The notes below the pieces were generated by a model. That model was not told the DNA's origin. It was given only the letters and a program-made list of their open reading frames with translations, and did no database searches. Shown here in pieces: positions 23,930-35,797 of a DNA stretch of 64,000 nt. The DNA is taken from positions 147,577,167-147,641,166 of the forward strand of contig CM035806.1 of NCBI GenBank assembly GCA_020466095.1. The letters run 5' to 3'. This DNA is from Chlorops oryzae. Taxonomy: Eukaryota > Arthropoda > Insecta > Diptera > Chloropidae. Position numbers and translations under genes: made by a program. Each line of letters begins with the position of its first letter. The stretch's first letter is position 1.

Positions 23930-24610
23930 CCCGACACACTCTGTGTGTGTGGTCGAGATAGACCATACAAAATGTATATAGAAATGATCAGCGTCACCAG
24001 GAGATTCGATTTAGACACGTCCGTCTGTCTGTCCGTCTATCCGTCTGTCCGTCTGTCTGTATACAGTTATCATATCGAAGGAGTTGAGCTATCTTGACAA
24101 AATTTGGTATGCGTGCTCACGGGGACATGAGTAAGATTAAGTTCGAGAATGGACCCGATCGGACCATTTTTAAGGGGTACCTCCAGTACTAGGGTCTGTT
24201 ACGAAAATCACAAAAACTGCTCTAAAACCAGAGTTTTTCAAGATATTTTGATGAAATTTGATATTTGAACATGTTTCAAGGCAAGTAATACGATTTCCAA
24301 AAATTTAAAAAGTGGGCGTGGCAGAAGGGCGTTTTTCGAAAATTGTCCCCTACACCCGAAATTCAAATGGGACTTGAACGAAAGTTGGCACTTATGCTTC
24401 TTTTGTAGCCATAAACATCCTCCCAAAAAATTTCCTAGATCGGTCCATTTTAAGGGTACCTCCAGTACTAGGGTCTGTCACAAAAATCTCGAAACTGCCC
24501 CAAAATCTGACTTTTTCCAAATATTTCAATGAAACTTAAAGAGCGTAGATTTAAGCCTCCGATTAGAATTCCAAAAAATTGGAAAAGTGGGCGTGGCAAA
24601 GGGGCAGTTT
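23930..24610 (+). repeat. Dispersed repeat with GTCCGTCTG blocks and an internal ~280-bp duplication
   Basis: The unit starts near a TTTTTATACCCGACACACTC string, then carries repeated GTCTGTCCGTCTG (24027-24060). GGTACCTCCAGTACTAGGGT then occurs twice, at 24176 and 24456, each followed by similar text ending AAGTGGGCGTGGCA. The same two-copy structure returns at 63575-64000. No coding region. The element class was not recognised. Confidence 0.75.
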
Positions 24611-25850
24611 TGATAAAGAAATCTATCAAAAGTCTACAAAACGGCCACGCTCGAGCAAAAGTAAAGTAGAATTGTATATGAGGTCGTGCGCATTATCGCC
24701 TACGAAGTGTCTTGCGGTTCATCGCTTCAGTAAGCAGCATTTTGGTCCATGGGATTTCCTAGCTCTTTACTTACCTACTACATCAATCTTTAATAAGAGA
24801 AAGATCGTAAAAAAAAGGGACGAATTTATGTATCTCACCTGTATGAGCCATTTATGTACTTATAAACCATCAGTCGAATTATGACGAGGGTGTTTGAAAC
24901 TTTTCAGTGAAGCTGAAAAAAAAAACGCTTTATTTGATTCTCATTCAAGTTTTATTCAGTTTTTTTTTATTAACTTTTCTATATTTTTTTTTTTTACAAT
25001 ATTTTTTTCGTTGTTATATTTATTTTAGTTTTAATGATTTCTTATGAAAATATAATGTATTCATATTTTATTCGCATTTGCTTGTAAAAATTTGTTGTTT
25101 CGAAAATGGGAGCAAATGTGGCAAAGTTTTTATTTTTTTTTTTTTTTTTGTTATCATTAAATTTTGGTTTAACTTTGCGCTTTAAGCATTTGAGGTGTCG
25201 CAAGTGCTGTTTCCAGAAAATCGCACTTACTCTTACACACATATTTTTCTTTAATGCGGCAACACTCATAATTGACATTCATCAGCTGCAAAGTAACCAA
25301 AATTTGTGGGAACAACACAAAAAATTAAGAATGGCAATGGAATACTTTCAAAAGGAAGTAACAAAGAGTTTAATTGCTGTTATCGTTCAGTTGCTCTTGT
25401 CGTTGTTGTTGTTGTTTTGTGTTATCTTCGTTGCTCTTGTTTTCATTTGTTAAAATTATCAACAGTTTACAATACAAAGAATGAACGATATACAATTCGC
25501 GTAGGTACATATCTACGTTTCTGGGACTCCTCCCTTGTTTTCAGCTGTATTTTATCTCTGATCTATATTAATAATAATATATAATATAATAGGTAGAATA
25601 ATTTCGTTGCTACTTTTGATGGTACAATAATTTCTTCCTGTAATGGGAAGTATATATATATATACATATACATATATACATATATATATATATATAAATA
25701 TATATATATATGTTTATCTATATATATATATATGTATATGTATAGGTATGTATATGGGTTCACAACATGGTAGTTAAGTCACTAAAACCTCCTATTGTAA
25801 AAGACTGGAGGCTGAATGCAGCTCCCGCATTATGAATATATGTACGTACT

Positions 25851-25911
<61 letters not shown>

Positions 25912-26362
25912 ATTCTCTGTTAATTTCTATCATCTTCATTTCCTTTAACTCATTTCTTTTCTTGCTTATGTATGTGTTTTTGTGGCGCGTCACACCATGG
26001 CTTGCTTTCTTATGCGACAAGTACAGAGCTTAAAAAGTTCATCTTTCCCAAACAATTGAAAACAAAAAAATATAAAAAAAAATACTACTTTAAGGATTCC
26101 AATTTTAGGTCTTAGGTTTGAAAAAAGAAAAATCGTTTTTTTCAAAGCCAACTTTTAACAAACTTAACTCTAATAGACCCTCACAAATAGTTTTCTTTAC
26201 ATATTGACATCCATTTGAAGTTCCAATAACCGAAATGTTAGTATAACCGGTAAAACGAATTGACTTTCGAGCGTGATGCACAGGTACAGGATAAAGTATA
26301 GCATTCTCCAGATATAAGAATTCTCTGCCTATATGCACGCGAATTTGTGTTATTATTATTAG
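24611..26362. other. Intergenic DNA rich in TA microsatellites
   Basis: T runs lie at 24961-25005 and 25130-25149. TATA/TATATG arrays lie at 25649-25750, with a pure TA run at 25855-25905. No gene recognised. Confidence 0.5.
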
Positions 26363-26596
26363 CAGGGCTCGGATTTTGTTGCTTTTATAAAATTAAAGCA
26401 TACTTTTTGGAGTAAAATTTGTTTTCAACTCATATAAAGTTAAGATTCAAATCGATTTGAAACATTTTTTGAAGTTAGAAAAGCGCTTTGAAGTTCAGCG
26501 TCGCTTAACCTATTCGCAAAATGTTGGTAAGAAAAAAAAAATTTTGCCCCATGAAGTATGCTTTAAATTTATAAAAGCAACAAAATCCGAGCCCTA
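26363..26596. mobile_element. hAT-like MITE (CAGGGCTCGG family), copy 1
   Basis: The left arm CAGGGCTCGGATTTTGTTG and the inverse right arm CAACAAAATCCGAGCCCT enclose about 195 bases. A clear 8-bp duplication is not visible at this copy. Confidence 0.8.
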
Positions 26597-26842
26597 ATCA
26601 TTTGCCTTAAATTTTGATACAAGAAGCCCCGATTATAAGCACTTTTTATTTTCGTGCATTTTGCACGGTGCTTATATCCGGGGGAATACTGTACATATGT
26701 GTCACTCGAACGCGTCACATTTACAATCCGATTACACACTTGATGAAACTTGATCGAAATAGCGTAAAGCTCGAATGAAGGATCAGACGTTCTAAGAAGA
26801 AACGCTTCGGAATATGCAGTTCAATCTGAAAAAAAAGACTAT

Positions 26843-27052
26843 CAGCCTGAATCTAAATATTTCCGGGGGAACGAATTTTACTTTTCTCAAACCGAAATTT
26901 CTCCATTTTTAAATAGATTGGAAAAGGAAAATTAAATAAATAAAAATAATAAAATTTCTTCCCCCCCAAACACTTAAGAAAGAAGAAGTTTTCTCTCGAG
27001 AAAAGTTAATTCCCCAGGAATTCGTTACCCGGGAATATTCAGAATTGGGCTC
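26843..27052. mobile_element. Palindromic MITE (CCCGGGGAACGAATT family), copy 2
   Basis: The left arm has ATTTCCGGGGGAACGAATTT and the right arm CCAGGAATTCGTTACCCGGG with TCTCGAGAAAAG. It is diverged from the copies at 11264 and 33762. Confidence 0.65.
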
Positions 27053-28357
27053 TGTGTTAGTGGAAGGACCTCGTATTCGTCTCCTATAAATTTTGGCGAA
27101 ATGTAAATAACAGGTCGATGTCAAATGTACCCAAGGACCGTATTGAATATCCGTAGCAAATAAATATAGATATTTTTCGCCAGCTCAAATAAGCCTTCAC
27201 TAAAAATTAGTGAAAACAAGGGGGGAAAAAAGCTCTCGGATTTAATTTCTTATACCCACTTTCGCACTTGGAAATAACCATTTGCTATTTTCGCCTAAGG
27301 CAGATCATGCACTATGAAGCAGTGCTTCTTTACCATTTCATGTTTTCTTATTTTCTTATTATTATAACTTTATTTTAACCTAATCTCAATATGTAAAATA
27401 CAAAGAGATGACATTTTAAAGCTTTTCAAGTGTCTTATTTCTTTTTTTGTTTTTGTTTTTTGTTTTTGTTTTTTTTTTTTTTTTTGGTTTTATTGCTTTC
27501 TTTCTCTCTTACCGAATTGTTAATAAATAAAGTTTGCATCAATTGTATTTGAATTTTTTTGTTGTTCTTCGATTCAACCTCAATTGTTAGAATTGTGTTT
27601 ACATCTTGTCATTCTGAACGATATAATACTTTAATATAATTGTTTTTTTGTTTTGTTTTTTTCATATTCTTCTACTTATTTTACTTTAAACTTTTTATCT
27701 TACAAATAAGTTTGTGTTCTACAATTTAAGGCATGCTCTTATTTAAATAATACGGCATATTTCTACATATATATGTATGTATGAACTCTTATGTATACAA
27801 TATAAAGATACGCAGCTGTTAATTGCCGCTATTTTTTTTTGGGGGGGGGGGGGGAACATGAAAATATTGCTGGACAGCTGTCGATTCGTTGTCTAAAGAT
27901 CGTTGTCGATTCGTTGTACGAATTTTTAGTTTATACATTTTCACATGCGCGCACTCATAATATTTCCATTCCATTCAATTCCTTTCATTTTTTCGTTTCC
28001 TAAAATGGTAGAGGCCTGCGTTGTGCGTAATTATTAACGCCAATACTGCTCGACATAATTCAATAATTACTTATTTTCTCTAGTTTCTATTTCTTATTTC
28101 TAGGACAATTGCCCTCCCAAAAATCGTTTCACTCCTATGCCCACATACCTATCACGTTGTATTTTGTTATGGTTGGTTAGCGCCTATGGCCACGCTACGT
28201 CATTGATGAAAAGTTCAGAAAACTTGTTTTTACCGAAATAAGACTTTGCGATAAGCCATAACAACCATGAGTAAAAAGCAGGTCGCACCGAATTCAAAAT
28301 TGTTTAGAATTTATTTTTTTTTTTTTTTGATATCCTCAATGCAAATTTCAGACCTAG
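27053..28357. other. Intergenic DNA, no gene recognised
   Basis: T-rich tracts lie at 27438-27485, and a T8-G13 switch at 27831-27854. Nothing else recognised. Confidence 0.45.
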
Positions 28358-29124
28358 CCCAGCGGCAAAAATGCTGCCTACAGAAGCGATGACTCGTAAC
28401 ACATTTCGTAGGCCGTAGGCGGTAATGCTTACGACCTCATATACCATTCTAGTATACTTTTATTCGAGCGTGGTCGTTTTGTAGAGTGTACGTCTACCAC
28501 CACCACATAAAGTAAGCTATTCGCCTACAATCTCGTATACTTTGTAGCTATTAATATTCAGGTCGCTTACAGTCTCGTATGCTTTGTAAGCTATTGGTAG
28601 GAAGTTCGCCTACAATCCTGTATACTTTGTAACTATTAATATTCAGGTCGCTTACAGTCTTGTATACTTTGTAAGCTATGGGTAGGCTGTTCGCCTACAA
28701 TCTCGTATACCTTGTGAGCTTTTGAAAGGCAGGCCACTTACAGTCTCGTATACTTTGTAAGCTATTGGTAGGAAGTTCGCCTACAATCCTGTATACTTTG
28801 TAGCTATTAATATTCAGGTCGCTTACAGTCTTGTATACTTTGTATGCTATTGGTAGGAAGTTCGCCTACAATCCTGTATACTGTGAAGCTATTAATATTC
28901 AGGTCGCTTACAGTCTCGTATACTTTGTAAGCTATTGGTAGGAAGTTCGCCTACAATCCTGTATACTTTGTAGCTATTAATATTCAGGTCGCTTACAGTC
29001 TTGTATACTTTGTATGCTATTGGTAGGAAGTTCGCCTACAATCTGTATACTTTGTAGCTATTAATATTCAGGTCGCTTACAGTCTCGTATACTTTGAAGG
29101 CGGTAGGCACTGTTGGCCGCTGGG
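28358..29124 (+). mobile_element. TIR element filled with a minisatellite, copy 2
   Basis: It starts CCCAGCGGCAAAAATGCTGC and ends GTAGGCACTGTTGGCCGCTGGG. AG flanks both sides, suggesting a 2-bp duplication. About 14 units alternate CGCCTACAATCCTGTATACT with GCTTACAGTCTCGTATACTT. The same leader as copies 1 and 3 is present. Confidence 0.88.
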
Positions 29125-30769
29125 AGTATGAAATGATCTAGTACGAGGATATATTCTGTGCGGAAGTGCGGAAGAGCGATACCAATATTTTGCTAACTTA
29201 ATAGAATGTAAAACTGTGACACATATATTTGGGTCATCGAATGCTAACGAAATTTTGACCACAGTTCGTAAAAGTACTTGCTGTATAAAGCAAGTCCCTC
29301 TGTCTGTATTGCTTTTTGAAATAAAAAATTTCGAAAGGGCGAAACATTTGAAATGCTCTGTAAAAATTTTATGATTTTTATTAGCAAAATTAAGACATTT
29401 AGCGACGAAATTCCATAATTCTTGTGAATACCGATAAGTTTTATGGAACGAAAAAGAAAACAAAAACTTACAAGACTAGATAGCCTTCCTACCTATGTAT
29501 AAAAGAAAAGAAAAAAAAAAACAAAAAAAAACAATTCGTTCACAATGCACAGTGATTCAAAATCTCATTTTTGAAGAATTTAATAGAATTTTCAAGTATT
29601 TTCAAGTATTGCCAAAATAGTTATGCCATTTGATTAAGATATGTGTAATTGGGCTTAAACCGTATGTGAGTGGCAAAGCACCCGGGTACCCTTTCCGTTT
29701 TCAAATATTTTTTTTTATATTTATTTTTATTTTTATTTTTTATTAGGAAGGCGTCTATAAAACTGAAAGTCAAGGAGAATATGTATATTGTGAAATATTT
29801 TCTGCATATTAATCAAAAATTCGTATCTATTTTGTTTAAGGTACCCGGGTGGGTATCTGAGGAATCGATTGATAGTGTTTTTTTTTTGTCACCCACATAA
29901 GGGTTAAATAATAAAAACTACTGCCAAGTGGTAAAGGATTTTTAGTCCAAGACCGTTAAAATTTTTTGTTATGATTTTTTTCTCTACTCGTTGACATTTA
30001 AAGCTAAGCTGCGAATACTGTAAGGTGTTAAGTAAGAATTTTTTTGAACCCATTTTTCGACTTCGACTTTTAATAGTACATATGTACTCTAGCCCCTATC
30101 ACAAAAATATTTTTATTTGGTCATGTCTTGGACATTTATCAACACTTCGGAACCTCAAAGAACCTGGCATGAAAACTTGTAAAAATGTAAAAATGTGAAA
30201 TTTGTCATTTACAAGGAGGTTATGCCAAGGTTTGCGCCTCCGCTCAAAAATTGTAAAATTTTTACCATCTGGAAATAGAAAAACAAAGACGCTGCTTTTG
30301 CGTACAAATGTACTGCTGAAAGAAATAAAAATACATACCAACAAAAAATCGGAAGTAGAGAAAATAAAATATTTAAAAAAAAAAAATGAAAGCTCTAATA
30401 AAATTCCAACATGTCGCAAGGGAATGGCAAGAGAAAGTTTTCGAAAGCCTCGTTTCTAACCCGAGTGGGGCAAGGAAATCCTCCTTACATTAAGAAGTCT
30501 GCCAAAGACACAAAACATGAAATTAAATGCCAACGTTTCAAATAAAAAAAAAAAAATTAAAAAAAAAACAGTGCAACTCCTAGCACACACTGCTTCCAAC
30601 TCGACAAAAGTGTCAAACGAACCAGATCTTCGTTTCGTTCTAAAGTTTAGCATCTAAACGAATTTTTCACCTTCCAAGCGGGAAAGGAAAATGATCTGAT
30701 CGATCAAACAATTCAAAAGGATTTTCTCGTATAAAGAGAAAAATTTTATTTCGCATTATGAGATATAAC
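29125..30769. other. Intergenic DNA, no gene recognised
   Basis: A-rich runs occur near 29505-29535 and 30371-30387. The GTACCCGGGTGG string at 29839 and the inverse-like CACCCGGGTACC at 29679 form a pair about 160 bases apart, possibly ends of a small TIR element. No coding region recognised. Confidence 0.4.
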
Positions 30770-31012
30770 CAGGGCTCGGATTTTGTTGACTTTTTTAAAT
30801 TTAATGCATACTTTCGGGAGTAAAAATTTTGTTCAACTCACATAAAGCTAAGATTCAAATCGATTTTTAACTTCAATGTGCATTTTTTTGAAGTTAGAAA
30901 AGCGGTTTGAAGTTCGACTTCGCCAAACTGATTCGCAAAATGTTGTTAAGAAAAATTTTGGCGCCAAAAAGTGTGCCTTACATTTTTAAAAGTCAACAAA
31001 ATCCGAGCCCTA
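30770..31012. mobile_element. hAT-like MITE (CAGGGCTCGG family), copy 2
   Basis: The ends are CAGGGCTCGGATTTTGTTGA and TCAACAAAATCCGAGCCCTA. The 8-mer GATATAAC precedes (30762-30769) and follows (31013-31020), an exact target duplication. Confidence 0.9.
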
Positions 31013-31274
31013 GATATAACGAATACGAGTTTTTGCTTAGCTACGGATTCTATTGCCGCAATAGTTCTTACACCGAGAGAAATAACAACAGTTAAATCAA
31101 CTACTTAGAACAGTTAAAGTAAGAGTGGTCAAATAAACTGTATTCCGCGTTAAATGCACTGAAAAAGGCAGTCAAATGAACAGTTGAAAAACAGTTTAAA
31201 CTTTTTATGTTCAAATTCGCTTTCGTTCACTTAGACGTATAAGTTCGCATTCTGATCCACCGTGTCCGGAGGTT

Positions 31275-31345
31275 TCGATAGCTCAGTGCTTTAAACTGTG
31301 ACTCGACACTCGTGAGCTTCGGGGTTCTATCCCTGCTGGCGGCGG
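31275..31345 (+). other. tRNA-like segment inside a TIR element
   Basis: An A-box-like TAGCTCAGTGC and a B-box-like GGTTCTATCCC are spaced as in a tRNA. Acceptor-stem pairing is poor and no clear anticodon arm could be confirmed, so this is more likely a tRNA relic or SINE head than a working tRNA. Confidence 0.45.
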
Positions 31346-31582
31346 GAATTTTTCTGAATTTTTTTTTAATTACAGTTTTTTTTTTTTTGTTCAGAGTGTA
31401 GTTGTTTTGGAAGACAAAAATTTTCTCCTAAATTTTTAAGGTTTTAATTTATTTAATTTTTTTTTTAATGGTTCATTTTCAAGCAAAAAATTTTGGGAGT
31501 GAAACAATTCCTTAAGCACGTCCCCCAAAACTTGAGCAACCATAAACTCAAGTGAGCATTTTGACCAACAAATTAAATTCGT

Positions 31583-31655
31583 TCGTTTAGCGTAATGGTT
31601 AAGACGTTCGCCCAGCGAAGTGGAGGTCAGCGGTTCAAGGCTCGGCCGAGGCGAG
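31583..31655 (+). other. Second tRNA-like segment inside the same element
   Basis: TAGCGTAATGGTTAAGACG resembles an A-box/D-arm and GGTTCAAGGCT a degraded B box. The closing text GGCCGAGGCGAG is not a proper acceptor stem. Relic rather than functional tRNA. Confidence 0.4.
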
Positions 31656-31979
31656 AAAATTTAAAGAGATGAAAGAGAAAAAGATTTAAATAGAAACAAA
31701 TAAATAAAGAAAAAATATAATAATTTAATAAAAAAAAAAAAATATTAATAAAAGAAGATAAAAAAAAGTCAAAGCAAAAAATAAATTTTTTTTCCCAGTC
31801 GCTGGTGTCAGTTGATTTAACCGCGAGACACTTATATCAACCATCAGGTAGTTATATCCTTATTGACTGTGTTTGTACTGTTGAATTGACCGCTACTACA
31901 CATAAGCTAACAATTAACGGTGAACTCGGTTATTTTAACCTGCTTTTTCAGTTAATATAACTACCTTTTTCTCTCGGTG

Positions 31980-33117
31980 TACATATCACTCTACTGTTTC
32001 ATTTGATCAGTCCCTGTTTGTAACATCGATGAACCCTTAAGGACTAATTGTTGGCATGGCAGATGAAATAATTTGAAGGAATCCTACTCCTGAATGTGTA
32101 GATTACTTAAAGTAGAGTTCATTAAAGAAACTAAGGATCATTCTTGAAATAGCAAAAAAAAAAAGGAAAAAAAAAACAAACCAAAAACCAATTAGATTTT
32201 GTAATACTTTATCAGATGACACTAGATTTGTTATCAATTATTGTCTTTTATATGACGCTTAACATGCCATTTGATCATCATGTTTTCCTTCCAAATCAGA
32301 TGCTTTCAAATACGGTATAAGTCCGTCCTTTGCATGCCTGGATGCCTGGATTTCAATTTGTACTTCAACTTTTTTTTTTTTATGTGATTTACATTCGATA
32401 TTTTTTATGAAATCGATTTAAAAAGGGGGGGGGGGGGGGGGGGGAAAGCAAGAAGTAAAGAAACCCAAGGACACACAAGATCAAATACATCTTCAAATGA
32501 GACGGACGTAGATTCTGAGGGAGAATATGATAATCGTGTTTATGCATTCGATCTGGGATTCTAATCAGTCCATAAATAATTGCGATCGTAAGTCACTAAC
32601 TTAATATACTATAGGTATAAAATCACAAAAATTTATTATTGATAAACACACACATTCAGATGAATGAGTGCCTATCGACGGATCTATAATATCATCTATA
32701 TATGTTTACAACACCAAATACTCATTGTTTCTAATTAAATTTTACATTCGATTTTTCAACATTGGCTTTATCAATTCCATAATATTATATTTTGTACCAC
32801 CACAGCTATGCGTAAAAACGGGCGGACCACGTATATTTTTTCTCTATTAAAGGTTTTTTTTTTTGTTTTTTTTTTTTTTCTTTTTTTAGAGAGAGAAAAA
32901 GATGTTGTGATTAATTTCAGATCGCTAGCTTAACTGAGAATATTTTAATCGTGATAAAGTGGATTTTGAATCACTGTGCAGGCTTTTCAAAAATAACGTA
33001 AGCTTATGGAGCTCAGGCCTAATAACATTATAGAGTGTAACTTCTTGGCTTCCCTGTTTGTGGAATCTCACAACAAGAAAACGCATCGCATATCCATTTT
33101 ATAAATAATTTTTTTTT
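31980..33117. other. Intergenic DNA, no gene recognised
   Basis: A 20-base G run lies at 32425-32444 and T-rich runs at 32370 and 32846-32887. Nothing else recognised. Confidence 0.45.
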
Positions 33118-33118
33118 T

Positions 33119-33754
33119 GTAAATATTAAATCAATTATCCTCTTATCAATATAGCCGGAATAATGGCCGATAAATCCTAACATATCTTATATATATATAG
33201 TATTGCACGTTTTATTTTGATTAAGTTCATAGGGAAAGAAAATATTAAACAAAGAAAAAAACAATAAATATGATTTGTGAAAATGCCAAAAAAAGAAGAA
33301 AAAAACATCGCATAATAAATTTTCATATATCAAAATTTCACAGAAACCAGCATCGGAGCTAATTCTGGCTTTGGTTTTTCTTTTTCATATATTAAGAGCC
33401 ACAAAAGTTTGTGGATCATAGAAGAGTAGCTTAAGTCGAAATATCATTTTCAGAAAAAGCGCTTTTTGTAAATATTAAATCAATTATCCTCTTATCAATA
33501 TAGCCGGAATAATGGCCTGATAAATCGGAACATATCTTATATATTATAGTATTGCAACGTTCTATTTTGATTAATGTTCATAGGGAAGAAAATATTAAAC
33601 AAAGAAAAACAATAAATGATGCTTCTGTGAAAATGCCAAAAAAAGAGAAAAAAACATCGCATAATAAATTTTCATAACTCAAATTTGAGCTTAAACCAGC
33701 ATCGGAGCTAATTCTGGCTTGGTTTTTCTTTTTCGTATATTAAGAGCCACAAAG
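33119..33754. repeat. Direct tandem duplication, ~349-base unit
   Basis: The text starting GTAAATATTAAATCAATTAT occurs at 33119 and 33468. It runs in parallel for about 285 bases to TAAGAGCCACAAA. The two copies differ mainly by many single-base insertions and deletions rather than substitutions. It may be a true duplication or a badly collapsed pair of haplotypes. Confidence 0.85.
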
Positions 33755-33761
33755 AAGTATA

Positions 33762-33971
33762 CAGCCCCGTTTCTGAATATTCTCGGGGAATTTACTTTTC
33801 TCGAGAGTAAATTTCTTTTTCTCTCTTAAATATTTTTGGGAAGAAATTTGATGGAGAATGAGTATTTGACCCATATCCATAATATTCCTTACCCTATCCT
33901 TAGATATCCTTATAGAAGAATTTTAGTCTCGAGAAAAGTAAATTCCCCGAGAATATTCAGAAACGGGGCTG
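33762..33971. mobile_element. Palindromic MITE (CAGCCCCG...CGGGGCTG), copy 3
   Basis: This is the best-preserved copy: the arm CAGCCCCGTTTCTGAATATT is matched exactly by its inverse at the right end. CTCGGGGAATTTACTTTTCTC is repeated in inverse form further in. No exact flanking duplication seen. Confidence 0.85.
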
Positions 33972-34022
33972 ATGATGGGCTTCTTGTCCGAATAAAAATA
34001 AGTTATAAGTGGTATACGTATT

Positions 34023-34222
34023 CAGGCAGCTGTGGAAATTGAAGTGTGCAAATTTTGCCCTGCGAAGAACGAGTGCGAAACTTGTGCGATAAAATGGCGC
34101 AAATTTTACCCATCAAAATCGATGGTGCAATATTTGCCCGGCAGCGGAATTTCTTTCCCATACAAACAAATTTGCACAAACGCAAAATTTGCGAGGGTGC
34201 AAAAATTGCACACCTGCTTGAA
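34023..34222. mobile_element. Possible small TIR element
   Basis: CAGGCAGCTGTGGAAATT at left is roughly inverse to AAAATTGCACACCTGCTTG at right, with TTTGCCC/GGCAAA-like strings between. The match is imperfect and single-copy here. Confidence 0.35.
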
Positions 34223-35797
34223 TCTCAATAGGTACTATTTAATTCTTTTCAATATAAGTATGTATGTACGAGGGTGTTGCAGAAATCAACTGCAAAATCG
34301 TCAAGAATTTAAATTGGTCAAAAAATCCATGACGATTTCGACGATTTAGCTCAGTTGCCCCTTTCGCATTTCAAGATAAGGATATATTTGTTTGGTTGCG
34401 ATATATAATAATTGAGTAGAAAATTGCTGCGGAAAGGATTTTTCGAAAAACGTCAAAATTTTGACGATATTTGCCGGATAAAAAGATGTTATATACGCGG
34501 TTAATATGAGGTAATTTCCATGTGACACTAAAAATGACTATCAAACATTATAATATCTATATAAAGATCGGTAATATACCCGGAGTGCAAGATGTTCTCT
34601 ATTGTTAGAAATTGTTGAGACTGAGCAAATATATTTTGAGAATTTCAAATGTATGGACTTCTCAGGAATGGGAGACCCTAAAATCGTCGTCAGAGAGTCT
34701 CAGATTCAACCATGATGTTTCGTTCGCAAATCAAGTTTGTTTCCTAAAGTGGGCATGGCAACTATTTGAATTAGATAGAACCGCTATATGTATGTACGTA
34801 TGTATATATTTTTGTATTTTCTTGCTTTTTTTTCTAAGTCGTTACTCTCTTACTTCAGATTTGAATATTGCTTGTGAATAGTTTTCGGTTCGATTTTCAA
34901 TGTTCAAACTATGAATATTTTCCATTTTCAAATCATTATATAACACTCACATTCAATGGAGATCATATTTCAGATCCTTATCAGGCAAATACATACATAC
35001 ATTCTTGTAGAGCAGCTTACAATTTAAGTATTGCTTTCATATAGTAGGTATAATAATTGCTTATTTGTTTTCTTTTGTATTTTTATTTACATTTTTGTGG
35101 TAAGGACTCCATTTTGCACTCAAATAATCAAGTTGTTAATTTATGTTTTAAAATATAAAATTGAATTGTTTGTTTGTTTTTGTTTTTTTTTTTCAAATAA
35201 AATGCTGTTTTACTATATTTTATCTCTACTATGTATAATCTAATATCAATTTAATGTCTTTTGAATTTATTTTTACCTTAATTTTCATATATGTATATGT
35301 TAAATTTTTTTTAATTTAAAAATTATTTTTTTATACGCATTGTTTGATTCTTGTTCAATCAATTTAAATTACTCTCCTGGAGCACAAGTATACAATACCC
35401 ATGCCTGGTAATATTGATTTTTAGGAATTGTTCTGTTCCATTGCTCATCAAAGCTTTTGGACCCAACATAGTGTGACCTTAATTATAAGACCGATCTTAC
35501 ACCTACGAAGAGATGAATTACATTACAATTGATGGCCTTTCTAAAAGTTGAAACACAATTGTTAATAACGTGTATTACTAAAATTCGCACTGTCCGTTTT
35601 GAAGTCTACTCATCTGCTCGTGCATATTCAGCATTTTTTAAAACAATATATAGTACAGAGATGGACACAGAATACTTGTAAACTCAAATAAGTTTCATTT
35701 GAATTGTCATCAATAAACCAAAAATATTTCAATGTGTCCCAATATCTTCTTTTTTTTTGTTTTTTTTTTTTTGCCTCGATTAAATTTGATTGATAAT
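34223..35797. other. AT-rich intergenic DNA, no gene recognised
   Basis: T-rich runs occur at 35180-35195 and 35748-35772. Nothing else recognised. Confidence 0.45.

Larger units (their letters stand above)
31071..31979. mobile_element. TIR element carrying two tRNA-like segments
   Basis: CACCGAGAGAAA at 31071 is the inverse of TTTCTCTCGGTG ending 31979, with TA on both sides. The subterminal parts repeat AACAGTTAAA-like strings. The interior contains two tRNA-like stretches (31275-31345 and 31583-31655). No protein-coding region, so the element is non-autonomous. Confidence 0.75.

Noticed and set aside
31275..31345. Functional tRNA gene
   Set aside because: Box-like motifs are present, but acceptor and anticodon stems could not be paired convincingly.
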